Shown here piece after piece: positions 22,498-35,379 of a stretch of 64,000 bases of DNA. Position numbers and translations under genes: made by a program. A model generated the notes under the pieces. It saw only the letters and a list, made by a program, of their open reading frames with translations, made no database searches and was not told the origin of the DNA. How positions within the stretch are numbered: the first letter of the stretch is position 1; the number at the start of each line of letters is the position of its first letter. Source of the stretch: Rhipicephalus microplus (Eukaryota > Arthropoda > Arachnida > Ixodida > Ixodidae); assembly GCF_043290135.1 (NCBI RefSeq), contig NC_134705.1, positions 42,285,271-42,349,270 of the forward strand. Direction: 5' to 3'.

Positions 22498-22857
22498 ACG
22501 TGAGAAACGCATGTGGCAATATCGCTGCACGTGGGCTCTGCACAATCGAACGATCTGTAGCTATAGGAATCACAGCTTTGAAGGCTTCACAACTGCCCAC
22601 ACATAAAATTAGATACCTCCACTGATGGAAAGGTTGCCCATTGCATCGATTCAAACAAACCCCTTCTTTCTGCTTTCTTGAGAGGTGAATCTGTATTTAT
22701 GGTTCGTCATTGAGAGTAGCGATTATTAACTCGAGGCGCCTGTGGTGGCGAAAACATGAACGATTAGTTGTCCATGGCAGCGTGACAATTCACTTCTGTG
22801 CGTGGTCGACGATTTTAAAGCGAAGCATTTCTCAGCGAAATTTGGCGACTTTGAGCG

Positions 22858-23115
<258 letters not shown>

Positions 23116-25437
23116 GCCGCTTACGTTTGGGTGCTCCCATGGTCACCCCCTTAGCTTGACATGAACGAAAATTAGCATGGGAGAGTATAATGGTTTGACG
23201 GAAATGACGCGGTGGTCAAGGCATGAATAATTTCACAATCCTGTCACGTACTTCGTCAAACGTTTCCAGCCGGACAGTGGCACATACCCACTGGCGGGTA
23301 TGTCAGATAATAAATGTCAGGGTCCCAGTTGGAATTAAAGCCAAGCATTCTGCGTAGCGAAGAACCTTTTGGCACACAGCTACGCCAGGTCTCTAAGCTA
23401 CTTTTCAAATAGACGCCAATCTTCATGACACATCAATGGTGGTAGCAGTGCTGCCTACCAAATTTATGTACTCAGCGGTCACGTCGGGTTAACGTCAATT
23501 GTGGTTAGTTGCCCTGCGCGGAAGTTGATTTATGTAACAGTGTCCAGGGCCAACATGCTCTCGAGCATCAGCGCTCCTTATTAGCTTTTGGTGTTGCTAA
23601 TACGCATGTTGCAGTCGCCATTGTTGCACAAGTGCAAACAACTGGTCATATAAACATCTGCAACCCTTCAACATATGTATGTGCGTGCAACATTTGTACA
23701 TACATTTAGCGTCATTTCATGACTTGTCGCTCGATAGAGAAAATGCAACACGGTGACATTCCCTACGCATGCTTCGTATAATGTGGATTCTCAGGTACGT
23801 GGGATCTGCCGAATTTCTTTTTCAATGAGTATAGCCCTTTTGTTGGTTTAATTATAATTAATGACATTACTGTATAGAATGAACACATGTATAGGCGCGC
23901 ATGAGTAGTATGCTATAATGTGTTGTTGCTTAGGCGTTACGTAGTTACCCCCTGATCGTCAGTGGGACTTTTTAGCTTGCCTATAAAACCGTGCATACAG
24001 TTTCCAACTCAACACAATTAACATCGCGCAAAACTAGAAAACATGACACAGACAGGGCATAAAAGCTCTGAGAGCGAACTCTTTTATTCTGCTGACGATA
24101 CCAGCTGCAAATGAATACGCAGAGCTAACGGGTGAAGCAAAAAAAGCTAACGGGAAAAAATTAATCAGCAAGGAATGCATTGACTGATACCAACAAGTCT
24201 AAACAAAAATGTTTCGGAATCTATAGCTCATTTTAGACCATGCTAGCTCTGGCAGGCTTACCCATTGCTCTCTCCTATCCCCCGTGCTTTCCAGTTTTTC
24301 ACGCTGTTACACGTATAGGAAAATGAAAGAACTAGCCTAGCAAGCAACCATTTTTTTCATGTCGTTAAGATTTTGGAGAGGCGCAGTTTTTATAGGTACG
24401 TATCCCCTCAGATGTGACGTGTACTCTACTCGGCATGGCTATGCATACGCGTAGTAACGTTTTGGTGACGTGGATTCAGTCGTGTATCGACAGAGTAACG
24501 TCACCGGAATAAGCCGCTCATGAGTCAGGCGCAAACAACCTTGGGCACAGGTGAATATAAGAAGTATAGAAAAATTGTGTAATACAGCATGACCTCGTTC
24601 TAACAGCTTGTTGTATTGAAAAAGTAGATGAAAAGCTCAAAATAAGGCTGGTTAAGCACTGTTACAGGAACTCCTGCGAAAGCTGAATGACGACAGCTTT
24701 CTCAAATCGCAGGAAGGACTGGCAGCATCGCTATCCATTCTCTTCGTTGCTCGAGGAAAGTAACATCTGTGTTTATAGCCTTTGAAGCCGAACAATACTG
24801 CTTTAAAAAATAACTACATGTTTTTGGGATTACATACCACAGCTGAGAACATTACGATTGGTGATCTTTCGGTCACGTTAAAGAAACTGTTTCGAAAAAA
24901 ATGAGTTGCTGGTCCCTTTAAATTGATTCAGTTTGATTTATTTCCTACTTACGGGAATAATACCTACGCAATCACAGTCACGTGTTGAAGCGGAAAGGGT
25001 GACATTTCGAACAGCCAAGTCAGGTGTTCTGTGTTGCAGATGTTTCTTCGCAAAAACACCAACGGTCTTTGGCCAGGGAAGTGTTGGAAGTATACATTTG
25101 ATCCGTGTGAAAAAACAAAACATATTGTGTAACCTTCGCCAGGTAGCTTCTTTTCTAACGCACCTGGCTTAGTGATCGGGTAGGAAAACCCCACGAAAGA
25201 CAGAAGTGTTAGCTGGACTAACGCAGCCGATGGCTTACAAACATGCCGAAGCATATGTAGCCATTATTTTAAGCTGAGCTCGTTTTGTTCATTTTTTTTT
25301 GCTGAAAATAGCTGTACGCAGTCACCCCTTCAAAGGCCGTAACATGAGCTTCATCAGGAAAGCTTTGTGTCGTTGTGTGGGTGCAGCGTCGCGTGAGACT
25401 CTAAAGTGAACAATTTGCACAAGACCATTCATCCCGA
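23116..25437. other. Intergenic DNA, nothing recognised
   Basis: About 2.3 kb without a recognisable exon or repeat. Frames near 24,930-25,250 are open on both strands but without motifs. Confidence 0.45.
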
Positions 25438-25620
25438 ATATGCAAATAGCAAAACTTAGAAGTAGTTATGCTGTAACTACAGAAGCAAAAAAAAAAGAGG
25501 ACAGAAAAGAGTGCTGACTTTCAACAATGATTTGATAGTAAAGTGGTGTACGTATATAAGCGAAAAAAGAAGAGAAATGTCACGCGTAGAAGGGTGCAGT
25601 TTACAAGCACTGCGAAACAG
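25438..25620 (+). repeat. Inverted arm of the Penelope-like element
   Basis: About 180 bp that is the reverse complement of 26,415-26,595 with roughly one difference per ten bases by eye. It includes an A-run expansion (ten A at about 25,488). Confidence 0.75.
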
Positions 25621-25665
25621 TGTCAGCAAAATTCTTGTTTCTTGCTGATTGAAAAAATACATTGC

Positions 25666-26592
25666 CTAAAAATGATCGAGATACGCAATCTCTTTCTGCA
25701 ATAGCGCAACTGATAGGGAACTTACACATGTACCTTCAAACTTGCTGAAGTGATATGCTTCAATTATCTCACGCATGGCCTGCGAGTTGTGCCTGCCTTA
25801 TACCTCGCAACGCTCAAAGACGGGCACGCAGCCGCAGTCTCGGCAGTGGATTCCGAAATGTCCTTGTACTGCACTGTGCACATTATTATTGTGCTCTCTT
25901 AAATGATCATTCAAGCACCATTCAGTTTTCCCAATGTATATCATACCCCAGGATAGCGGAATAAGGTATACGATGCCAATAACACAAGACACGAAGCGTA
26001 TTTTGTGTTTCACAGAGCATGATTGATTGATATGTGGTGTTTAACGTTTCAGAACCACCATATGATTATGAGAGACGCCGTAGTGGACGGCTCCGAAAAT
26101 TTCGACCACCTGGGGTTCTTTAACGTGCACCCATATCTAAGCACACGGGCCTACACCATTTCCGCCTCCATCGGAAATGCAGCCGCCGCAGCCGGGATAC
26201 GAACCCGCGACCTGCGGGTCAGCAGCCGAGTACCTTAGCCACTAGACCACCACGGCGGGGCATTTTTTCACAGAGCATTGTACTCGATATTTAGCCGGAT
26301 GATTTACTAACCTACAAAGCTTTGATAGCTTTTCTGGGGTGCTAAATGAAACAGTGATATCAGCTCGTTTCCCAATTTTGTTCGCCCTATGCGAAACGGT
26401 GAGCACATAAGGATTGTTTCGCAGTGGTTGTAAACTGCACCATTCCACGCATGCCCATTCTCTTGTTTTTTCGCCTCTATATGAACACCACTCCACTATT
26501 AAATCCTTGTTGAAAGTCAGCGCTCTTTTCTGTCCTCTTTTCTTTGCTTTTGTAGTTGCAGTGTAATTACTTCTAAGTTTTGCTATTCGCAT
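25666..26592 (-). pseudogene. Penelope-like element C-terminus with GIY-YIG domain
   Basis: In minus-strand order: a connector ending LRNNPYVLTVSHRANK, then FSTPEKLSKLCRLVN, then the interruption by Ruka within a C-S-V-K-H-K segment. After it come FVSCVIGIVYLIPLSWG, MIYIGKTEWCLNDHLREH (the GIY-YIG core, read as VY...YIGKT), GIHCRDCGCVPVFE (Cys/His cluster) and a final segment ending IAYLDHF. The host frame is preserved across the SINE because SINE plus duplication is 258 bp. An in-frame TAA at 25,798-25,800 precedes the last 43 codons. The family's GIY-YIG nuclease nicks target DNA for retrotransposition. Confidence 0.75.
26008..26278 (-). mobile_element. Ruka-type SINE inserted in the Penelope-like element
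   Basis: A full-length minus-strand copy at 26,021-26,265 ending (on the minus strand) in atcaatcaatcat. The B-box reads gggttcgtatcc. The 13-mer tttcacagagcat lies at 26,008-26,020 and 26,266-26,278, a perfect duplication of the host element's coding sequence. Confidence 0.95.
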
Positions 26593-26595
26593 ATT

Positions 26596-29576
26596 CAGTT
26601 ATGTCCTACCAATTTGCCTAAGTTTCCAGGCTTCACCATTCATCCTTAGTGAGGTTATTCAAGCTATGCCTTAAAGCCTGAGGAGCAAATGCCCAAAAAG
26701 CGCCAGAGCAGCAGCGTAGCATTCGAACATCAGTTAGTGCTTTTCAAGCATTCTGTAAAAATGAGCGTGAATATCACTAAGCACGAGAATAGAAAGACAC
26801 AGTACGAGCACTCTGAAACAAATGAAGCTTTATGGAACAAACATGAACACATGGTGTTTATCTACATTATTTTCAATTTCGTTTATTAAAAATTCAGTGA
26901 TTTGTCACCTCTCGTGCTGGACCCTATTCTCGCGATCTAACCTATTTGGTGTGATTTGTACATATAGAGCTAAATGAGCCCACGACTTTACGTTATTGCT
27001 CGGAAGCAAACCTTAGTGAGGAGCTCGAATTTAACAACTGTATTCTCTTTTCAAAGTGGTTTCGTTAAACTTTTTCTGTTCGTATTGACCTTGCGGTGCC
27101 TCACGTTCAGACGTAAAAGCTTCAGTAAGGACTGTTATCTAAGCGCGCCAATGAGATATTTTTGCTTGGCATAGCAGGAAAGAGAAAGTCGTGGTTCACA
27201 AGTAAAAGAAAGCAAAAATGCTTAGCATTCATTAGCTAGGACCACCAGACACAAGACCATGTTGATTGGCGAATCATGAAAGAGGCGTTTGCCCTGCAGT
27301 GTGTGTAGTCAGTTTCATGGTAATAATGACCACCAGATAGCTGTCGTCATTGCTTAGCTTCGCACAAAGCTATTTTTAAGCAAAGACGCGTGAAACACAC
27401 CCGAAAGGCGTCTGGAGGTCCTCGTTGATTCGAGAGTACGCTGCCAGCCACCAAAGTTGCAAGTACCAAGCATGCTACGACGTTCATTGAAGCCATTTCT
27501 ATGTACCAAGTTTCTTCGATGCTTACTCTTTCGCAGAAAACGTCAATCTGGTTTCGTGAAAGGTGTGCGACGTCTTTTAAGTATGACAGTGGGAGATAAA
27601 TGTGTCGAGAGGTTCAAGCACACCGTTTCTGCATATCGGCAAGAACAAGCCCATAGAGCCTCTCCACGTCAAAAAGTGACACAAGCAGCCACTTTAAGTG
27701 TCGTTGCTCAAGCAACCGTTTATCTACTCGTCGTTAACATCGGCATGTTTGGAACATATCGCGCTTGGGCTATCTTGTGTTTTCAATACCTGGATATTCG
27801 ATGAATTTTAAGCGACATCAAAGCACCCTTCTGTAAACAAGGCACTACAGATGTCGTATTTCCTTCTATTTGCCTGGCCCGACGTATTATGAAAATAATT
27901 TATTTTATGAATATCTTTAACTCCCAAAATGTCATGAAACCGTGAGTAACCAGGACAAAAATGTTGCCAGAGAAGCGCCGAACACGTAAAACAGTCACGA
28001 AAAAAGCTGCCAGATCCTATAGCTTCTAAACTCTCTTGAGAAAACTCATACAAGTACAGTTGCGAGAGCCTACTACACCATAAATGATAATTATTTTGGG
28101 AGCTAGGAAAGCAGCAACACTGACGAAAACATTTATATGCAGAACAAAAAACGAGATGTTCGACGGATACTAATCTGTTACACATATTTAAAGCATTATA
28201 TAAACATTTTGTGATGGCTGACGACGGTTAAATTTGGCACACCCTTTTGTATTTAGTTGAAAGCATCAAATGGTTGACTCACTGCGCAAGTCGCGTCCTG
28301 TGGCACCTATTTGTTATTTTACTTCCCTACTACGCTATATTACATATTGTATCTTGATTCCGTCCCCGTCACAACACATGTACAATGTATTTTTGTGAAA
28401 TAATTCAGAGCACCTGTGCAGCTGGGCGGTAGCATCATGACTTGTCACACAGAGAGTCCAAGTTCAAAGCCCTTCAAACACAGGGTGATTTTCTCTCATT
28501 TATTTTTTCTTGAATTCGCGCTGCAGTAGTTACGGAAAACGACGTTGGCGGACAACGTTGCCAGAATCAGCTCCTGCTGCGATTCCAAAACAGCTTTTAC
28601 ACAAAAATTGTTATTTTAACAGCATTGCTCAATAATATACAAAAACTTTCTTACTGCATGAATGGCTGCTGCTTAAGTATGTGCAAGATAGGTGTGAATA
28701 AATAGTGAATCAGTAAAATAATATCGAAATTAATAGTGACATTCCTCAACATCGTCAATTTACTGTAGTATTTCAGCAGCCCCACTACGACACATTAGAA
28801 TAGATTCGCACATCGAATAGGTGATGTATTATATGGCTCAACGTATTCAAATGACATGGCCAGTTTTGGTGTGCTTAGATGATCAGAATAAGAGCTACAT
28901 TTTTCTGCTTATTCTAAGCCCAGTGAAGGCAGTAGTGAAGGCATGGTGTGATGAGTCTTACTTCTTTGCATTTTCAGTTTTGGGCCTTGAAAAACTAAAA
29001 CCTCACTCCAATTCACGTCACCTGACACAAACTTAGAGTGTATATTTTGAGAGAAGTTGATATTTCGACCACATAGTAAAACATTTATCGAAAATTCACC
29101 ATAACTTTCCTAGAGTGGATAAGCGTTAACTAGCCAAAAAAGGTTGCACCAACACCCAATGAGAGGCGAGATGACATATAGTTTATTTATTTGTTTATGC
29201 ATGTTTCCCAACTGTACAGCTAATTTTCAGGGCTATAGTCATAGAATCTCGGAAACCATTACCTAGAGGGGAATTTGGCGCCAGTAAACTGGCGGATGCA
29301 AAAGAATGCCGGGACATGCGAGCTTCAAGCTAGACTCGGACTACTTTGAAGACACGTCTGGCTTCACGTTAAAATAGTTGATTTCTCACTACCAAGGAGG
29401 TTCTATACTATGTCTTCTGAAGTGGAGGTGTGCCCCGATAACGGACGCCGGTCGCCGTCTTATTGGAAAAGGAACGACTCGGAAGCAGATGACAGAGTGC
29501 GCTTCGTATTTGTGCCCTCACAGTCGCCTTTGGCTGTGACATGCTTTTGTAAAACAGTTAAAGATTTTAAAAGGCC
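26596..29576. other. Long AT-rich stretch upstream of the THAP-type exon
   Basis: Open frames at 27,457-27,804 (plus, 115 codons) and 27,808-28,185 (minus, 125 codons, Cys/Phe/Tyr-rich) have no recognisable domain. No repeat family is recognised. The last 300 bp may be promoter or 5' untranslated sequence of the THAP-type exon, but no core promoter motif is convincing. Confidence 0.4.
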
Positions 29577-29647
29577 ATGGTGACTTCGTGCGTCGCTTAT
29601 GGCTGCAGAAATCGCATCAAGAAGACGCCTGGGGTCAATTTTCACGT
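29577..29647 (+). CDS. First coding exon of a THAP-domain protein
   Basis: The ATG at 29,577 has a good context (G at -3 and +4). It opens MVTSCVAYGCRNRIKKTPGV followed by NFH, and the exon ends at a consensus donor (gtaagt at 29,648). M-x-x-x-C-x4-C-x-N-R...F-H is the start of the C2CH zinc-binding THAP domain: the two Cys are zinc ligands, and N-R and F-H are family-typical. THAP exons commonly break just after this F-H. The rest of the domain (FP...W...C...H) would lie in a downstream exon that I could not find before 33.6 kb. THAP proteins are sequence-specific DNA binders. The domain is also used by P-element transposases, so a transposon origin remains possible. Confidence 0.6.
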
Positions 29648-32600
29648 GTAAGTATACTCACTTTGTTCGCTGACGATCGCCTGTTTTTTCGCGTGTGCTG
29701 TTAAATTAAAAACAATATGAAAGTGCGCATGCGTGTTATACATGCGTATAGCTGTATGGAAGGTAACGTGAAGCTTCAAATGCTCGCTGACACGACGTTG
29801 TGCCTGAGTTGGAGGTTTATGGACGAAGGACTTGCGGTCTGTGGCTGCACGAATCAAACAATGGAACGGGTAGGACGTCTCAATGCCCTTTGAATTCCAA
29901 GTTGTTTTAGTGTTGTCTTACAAGGCAAGACTGACGGCGTGCATGCATATTTTTTGACGAGTGAATATCAAATTTGGTGCATATTTATTGAGAAATTCGC
30001 GAATGTAGAGAACAATTTCATGCCGTAATTATCCGCGTTACAAGTTTCTGAAAGGCAGTCCACTGCGTTCTGCCTGGGAACGTGCTGTTCGAAAAAATAG
30101 TTGGGGGGCTGCGGACGGTGACCATTACTATTCCATGCAATTCTATGAATGCTGCTTCAACAGAACGAGGCAGACAACCAGGCTGTGGCCTGGCAGTACA
30201 ACTTAGATTTTTCCTACTTTCCGAGTGCATCTGCAAATACCTGTTCATTTCGATGTCCTCGACGTAGCTTCAATGAAATTTAGTCACAAAAATAAGCAAT
30301 TGCGTCTAAAGCAAGATGAGACACCTTTGAAATCCGTTCTATCTTGGTGACGAAACCAAAACCGAAACACCGATAGACGAAGTCGCCAAATTGAGTGAAT
30401 GGCGTTAAATCAAACATCAAGCTACATCGTTTCTTGTCTCTGAAGGGTGCGCTTGCCATGAAAACACACGTTGCTAAACGGAAGTTGATAAATATTATGC
30501 ATAAGTAACACCACTGCAATCGTTCTAATGAACGGTTAATTTGGGGTACGTCTCCTGGAGTTTGTCGGTTGCACGCGACATCGGTGCTTCGGTTTCGGTT
30601 CCGCCTGTAAATTGGTTAGAATTCTATAGCTGTAGAAAAATTACTGGTAACTCCCAGTTTACTTAGTTACTTCTCTTTTCTCACTTTAGCTTTAATTAGT
30701 TAAATTTCCTTATATACATTCACTGGTCATCTGTCGACACGCACACAAGGAACATATATATGAAAGAGGCGAGCAAATGTCCCGTTCCTCTTTATCTTGA
30801 GTATCTGCAGGCACATTTTTTAAAACACCCAATATATACTACAACCATTTTTTACCGCAATAGTGCGCATCTCTCGACAACAGATTGATCCGAAAGCGTG
30901 CAGCTGAACAATGGGTGCATGAATTAATTTGTTTCATAAACAAAAAGAGGCATTTTTGTTGGTGTAACCTAAAAGTGGTCTTCATTTCATTTTTTATCGT
31001 AGAACTGCAAACCGACGCGCACAACGCACGTATCCCATTGCGGTCTACAGCGATTCCGCCCTGTTTTTCCTCAAGCAATATGGCCACCGGCGGCTTAACT
31101 TGCTCCCGTTGGCGGTGGCTGGGACTGCCACTCCAGAACTTCTATAGAACTTCCTTGCTTACTACAAGAGCACGTATTGTAGTAAGCACGTATTGTCTTG
31201 TCATTGCATAGAAACGTGTTTCATTTAACACTCAAACCATGTGCGTTGGTGTACAGTTTTACGAAGCGTAAAAAGTAACCAACGGCCACTAAACTTGACA
31301 GGAAAAACACAAAGGAGCATTCTCTCTGCTAATTTATGTCGTCTGTTTCATACTCTCACCGTTTGGTTGTGGCCTTAAGGTAAGTGCACTTTTATTCAAG
31401 AATATAATATGCGTGAAATAGATCAGGTTATAGCTGCTTTAGTTTAGAGAAGCTTTTTCTACGCAACCTTATCCGCTTCTGAGCCGAAGCCTCACTCAAC
31501 ATAAGCCAACAAAAGCCTCCAGACACACATATCGTATCATATACAGAACTTTACATTTCCTTTTAGGTACTTTTTTGAAAACTCTATAAATACAGTGGAA
31601 GGTGGCAAAATGGTAAAAAACGACAACTGCCAGTAAGCATGTGTGGCGCAATCAGCTTAATTCAACGAGACGTTAAGAATGAAAATATAAAAGAAACATA
31701 TATTAACGATCAAAACCAGATAGCATATACAAACTCAGCACAAGCTTACAGAGTGTAGCCACATGAATACTTCAAAAACATGTCTCTTGTAAGTTGTTAA
31801 TGAACGGGAGTAGCCTGATATGTTCCTTCAAATTTCTGTGGCGCAGGGGCAAAATCATCTTTCAGAAAGTGTCTGAGAATGAAACACAGATATGGTAAGT
31901 AAATAAGTGCTTTATTTCATTCTAAATCTGGTGTTTGTTTGGGCGCTGTTGCATGCTTACTTAAAAAATAATTAAGTACGTTACTTGTTACGCGAACAAA
32001 AAAAAAAAGGGATGCGTTATGAGTCTGCTTCACCTACAAAAAGGTAACGTGCTAACGTTAAAATTATCCAAAACAGGTCCACAATTTGAATGAATGCACG
32101 CTTTACACAGTAAAGAAGTACTAATATTGAAATGAAATATTCGTATTTAACATAATACCTGAAACCAACAATATTTTAACTGAAATACCGGTATAGCTAG
32201 AGAGTTTTGAAAAAGTGCGCTAGACTTTCGCAATATCATAGCGGCCAAATGTTTGCTGTAGATTTAACTAGGGTGGGTAATTTTGTGGCTCATTATATAC
32301 TTCTTCTTCAATCACAATAAACGAAAGACGAGATTTAATCACCAATGTTCTCAAGTAAAAAAAAAACATAGCTGATCATTGCGGAGGAACAGATCAGGTG
32401 ACGGGATGAAGAATAGGCCCAAGACAGCGCTGACTATCGACTGATTTCTTTGTTTTAAGTGCAAAGTGTATATAGAACGGCGAGAAAATAATGAAAAATG
32501 ACACAAAGGTTACTGAGTGGATTGGCTGGCAGAATTCCTGTTCATTTTGATCAGTGTGTACAGGTGCTTATGGTTGGCTGAGTCTCTCGATAGCGTTAGT

Positions 32601-33649
32601 ACCATGTTTATTGTCTATTTGCCTTCCTATGCATTCTCTGCCTTTCCTATGAAGATTTTAATTAATAGTCAGTGTTGTGTTCTGCATAGTTTTGGTCCCG
32701 TAATCTGCGCTGATTCACTATGATGATCATTAACCAAACAGCCCGCATAATAGCCCTAGTACATGACTAATTTTCCCGCAAATTGACAGGAAATATGTTG
32801 GCATGATTCTACTAACAAAACATACGCGCAAGGTTTGCAAGAATAATCCGATCTTTAACTTGCATAGCCCCAGAAAAAGCGAAGATTTCAATTAGCCACA
32901 CAAATACTTGGCGAAGTGAAACCAGCGAATATGACGACTAATCTGGTTGCTGATGGGTTTAAGGACAGCCACACTCGCTCAGATATTCAACTCTAAGAAA
33001 ATATAATCGTAACTCAACAGCAGACAGAAGCCAGCTTTAATTTCAAAACCGGTATGATAAACAGAGCTCTAGTATAGCAGGGAGTACCTCAATAAAACTA
33101 TAACTTCTAACCTTAAAGCAGCGAGTCTACTTCTAAACGTCCATGAAATAGCCTGTCTCGTTGTGTAGTAAAAATCCCATTGTAACCTCTAAACTGTGTA
33201 CGTGCAAATCGATCAAGGAACGACCGACAACACTACAACAAAAGTTGTGGGGTTATGGCATAGTTGCGAGATTGATGGTTTTTACTCCGGAGACTGCCGT
33301 CGAGGTTGTCCAGCGCTCTGCGCAGCTGAGACATCAGCGTCGAAATGAGGGAAGTTCAGCAAGCTTGCAAGACGGCGTTGAGGCAAGGCCTGGACGTTTC
33401 CTCGTTGGAAACGCAGGCCCGGGTAGCGTTAAATCTTGCCAGACGTTCAATGAAGTTGTATCCATCCATGCATTCAGCGAGAGCCTGTAGCCATTTGACT
33501 AAATATTCCACGCTTTTTTGTGCATGTACACTGATAGTCATAGGATATTGTATCGGTGTTAATCGCATTCTTGGGGTGCTTCTCCGAACCGCTTGCTGTG
33601 GCGTCACTTTCAGGGATTCCTACCTTTCTCATGGGAAAGACCGTCACGC
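29648..33649. other. Putative intron / intergenic DNA
   Basis: No second THAP exon, repeat or RNA gene is recognised. Open frames up to 109 codons (for example 33,161-33,490 plus and 33,356-33,607 minus) lack known domains. AT-rich with several A- or T-runs. Confidence 0.4.
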
Positions 33650-33706
33650 TACGGACGGACAGACAAAGATTTTTATTGGGTCCTGAGAAACGCTACTCCT
33701 TTAGAA

Positions 33707-35126
33707 CTACGTCGCAGGCCGCTTCCACAAAGGAACGGGGAGGCCTAGCCTCAAGGCCGCACCGTAGGCTCTCTGGACAGCCCGTAATGGTGGTAGCAAC
33801 TCTGAACTTCGTAAGACAGGGCCCAATTCTTCTTCTGTGAGCCGACTTGGGCACCGTAACAAGGGGAACTGCCAGAGCATATGTGCTAAGTCACTAACTT
33901 CACCACAATCAGGACAAGTAGAGTCAAAAGCCTCTGAGGGGACTATGCTAAGTAAAAATAGGTTTGGATAGGACCTGGTCTAGAGCATTCTCTGAGCATT
34001 ACCTGGTCTCGGAGGTCCCGCCTGCGGTTCTTACCTTGGGACCTCCCAGTGAATCTGTACCCATGCACTTTTCCATGTTCACGCTTGATGAATAAAATTC
34101 AATTCAATTCTGAACGGGATGGCCAGAGCTCTAGACAACTTGTTGTGCGGAAGAGCAAATGACCACCTACCTAACTGGTAGTGTTCACCCACTTCACGAA
34201 ATGTAAGTAAAGCGTCCCTGAACATCTCACTTCCAACCTGCGGACCTACGTCCTCTCTAGCGCGGAGGGTTAGTGCGCGCACCCAGGAGTGAGCAGTGTC
34301 ATTCAAGTTTACTAGAGAGTCCTGTAGAGGTTCTAGATGTGCAGGAAACCAGACAATGGTATGTGAAGAAAGTGTCACATTTTGAAGTGTTTTAAATTCT
34401 TCAGTACAGACGGAACCATAGGTGAAAGCATTGTCCACTGACCCTGAGTCGGTGAAGATTTGAGATCTACTGTCATCCAAAAGGACAAGGGCTACAGCAA
34501 ACTGTGCGGCTCGAGGGAGGGGAATCCCTAACTGACGCAACATTGATATAACACCCATATTATAGACGAAAATAACAGAAAACCTAGCTAAGCGACTGTA
34601 CTGAGCGGCATGAACAAAACACACAGAATGAGGATCGTTCCTGATGTTCTTCAGAAGTGTGATGGCCCTAGCCCGGCGACTTTTTACGTTCTGCTTAGGA
34701 TGGATGTTTCGTAGAAATGAAGAGACCTGGATGGCAGTACGTTGTTCATCCGGCAGTTGAAGACGGTGATCCTCTACGAGCGCCGGACGGAGGCCTAGGA
34801 CGGACAGAATCTTCCTACCAGCCGGCGTAGATGACAGGCGCATTAGCTGTGCAGTCTCTTGGGCTCCAGTGAGCTCATCTAGGGTGTTATGAACTCCTAG
34901 CTGCATAAGCCTTTCAGTGCTTGTTTGCACGGGGATGCCCAACACCCTCTTTACGCTTTTTCTGATCAGATTTTCCAGCTTTTTTCTTTTGAAATCCATA
35001 TGAAAAGTGCATGGCAGCAATGGACGTTATATGACTCATGAGGAATGCGTGAAAGAGCCTCAGTGGATTGTCTTCTCTGGGTCCCCACCTTCGGTGTCTT
35101 CTCTGGGTCTTGGTTGAAATCTCTCG
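33707..35126 (-). pseudogene. I-group LINE ORF2, RNase H-like and C-terminal zinc region
   Basis: This part encodes the thumb and connector (RKSVKRVLGIPVQTSTERL), then a decayed RNase H-like domain. In that domain IFTDSGS occupies the third catalytic-Asp position and NLNDTAH ends the domain, but the expected Glu in the AEE-type helix is absent (RAAQFAVAL). It then reaches the C-terminal Cys-His box (STCPDCGEVSDLAHMLWQ), ending RLGLPVPLWKRPAT before a stop at 33,707-33,709. Frameshifts occur near 34,990 and around the 34,017-34,108 insertion. The Cys-His box is typical for tick LINEs of this group. Confidence 0.75.
34017..34108 (+). repeat. Short tail-like insertion in the LINE ORF2
   Basis: About 90 bp that disrupts the C-terminal reading frame and ends, on the plus strand, aataaaattcaattcaattc. 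This looks like a polyadenylation signal followed by an (ATTCA)n tail of a severely 5'-truncated LINE or SINE. Both edges are inferred from where the host protein alignment breaks. Confidence 0.4.
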
Positions 35127-35366
35127 CTCCGCCGCGGTGGTCTAGTGGCTAGGGTACTCGGCTGCTGACCCGCATGTCGCGGGTTCACATCCCGGCTGCG
35201 GCGGCTGCATTTCCGATCGAGGCGAAAATGTTGTAGGCCCGTGTGCTCAGATTTGGGCGCACGGTAAAGAACCCCAGGTGGTCGAAATTTCTGGAGCCCT
35301 CCACTACGGCGCCTCTCATAACCATATGGTGGTTTTGGGACGTGAAATCCCACGTATCAATCAATT
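35127..35366 (+). mobile_element. Ruka-type SINE inserted in the LINE ORF2
   Basis: It has ccgccgcggtggtctag, B-box gggttcacatcc (damaged), the full body and a short atcaatcaat tail. It lies between the reverse transcriptase thumb (ending ...TTAKIST on the minus strand) and the connector of the minus-strand LINE. Flanks gttgaaatct (about 35,113) and gttgaaattt (about 35,370) may be the duplication, one mismatch in ten. Confidence 0.92.
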
Positions 35367-35379
35367 CGTTGAAATTTTA

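Larger units (their letters stand above)
25438..26595 (-). mobile_element. 5'-truncated Penelope-like element with an inverted arm and a SINE insertion
   Basis: The minus strand carries the C-terminal coding end of a Penelope-like element (26,592 down to 25,666), interrupted by a Ruka SINE at 26,021-26,265. The plus-strand segment 25,438-25,620 is an inverted copy of 26,415-26,595. Both contain atagcaaaacttagaagta, gaggacagaaaagag and ggtgcagtttacaa in the same order. Penelope-like elements often carry such inverted partial copies at their ends. The reverse transcriptase catalytic part is missing, so the copy is dead on arrival. Confidence 0.7.

Noticed and set aside
27808..28185. 125-codon minus-strand frame rich in Cys and Phe
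   Set aside because: No family signature, no convincing splice sites, and of a length that can occur by chance in 64 kb of six frames.
29460..29645. 61-codon minus-strand frame over the THAP-type exon
   Set aside because: No family resemblance; the plus-strand reading has the zinc-ligand pattern and a splice donor.
33161..33607. Overlapping frames, plus 109 codons and minus 83 codons, possibly a small Cys-containing exon
   Set aside because: The two frames exclude each other, no domain is recognisable and a possible acceptor at about 33,490 on the minus strand is weak.
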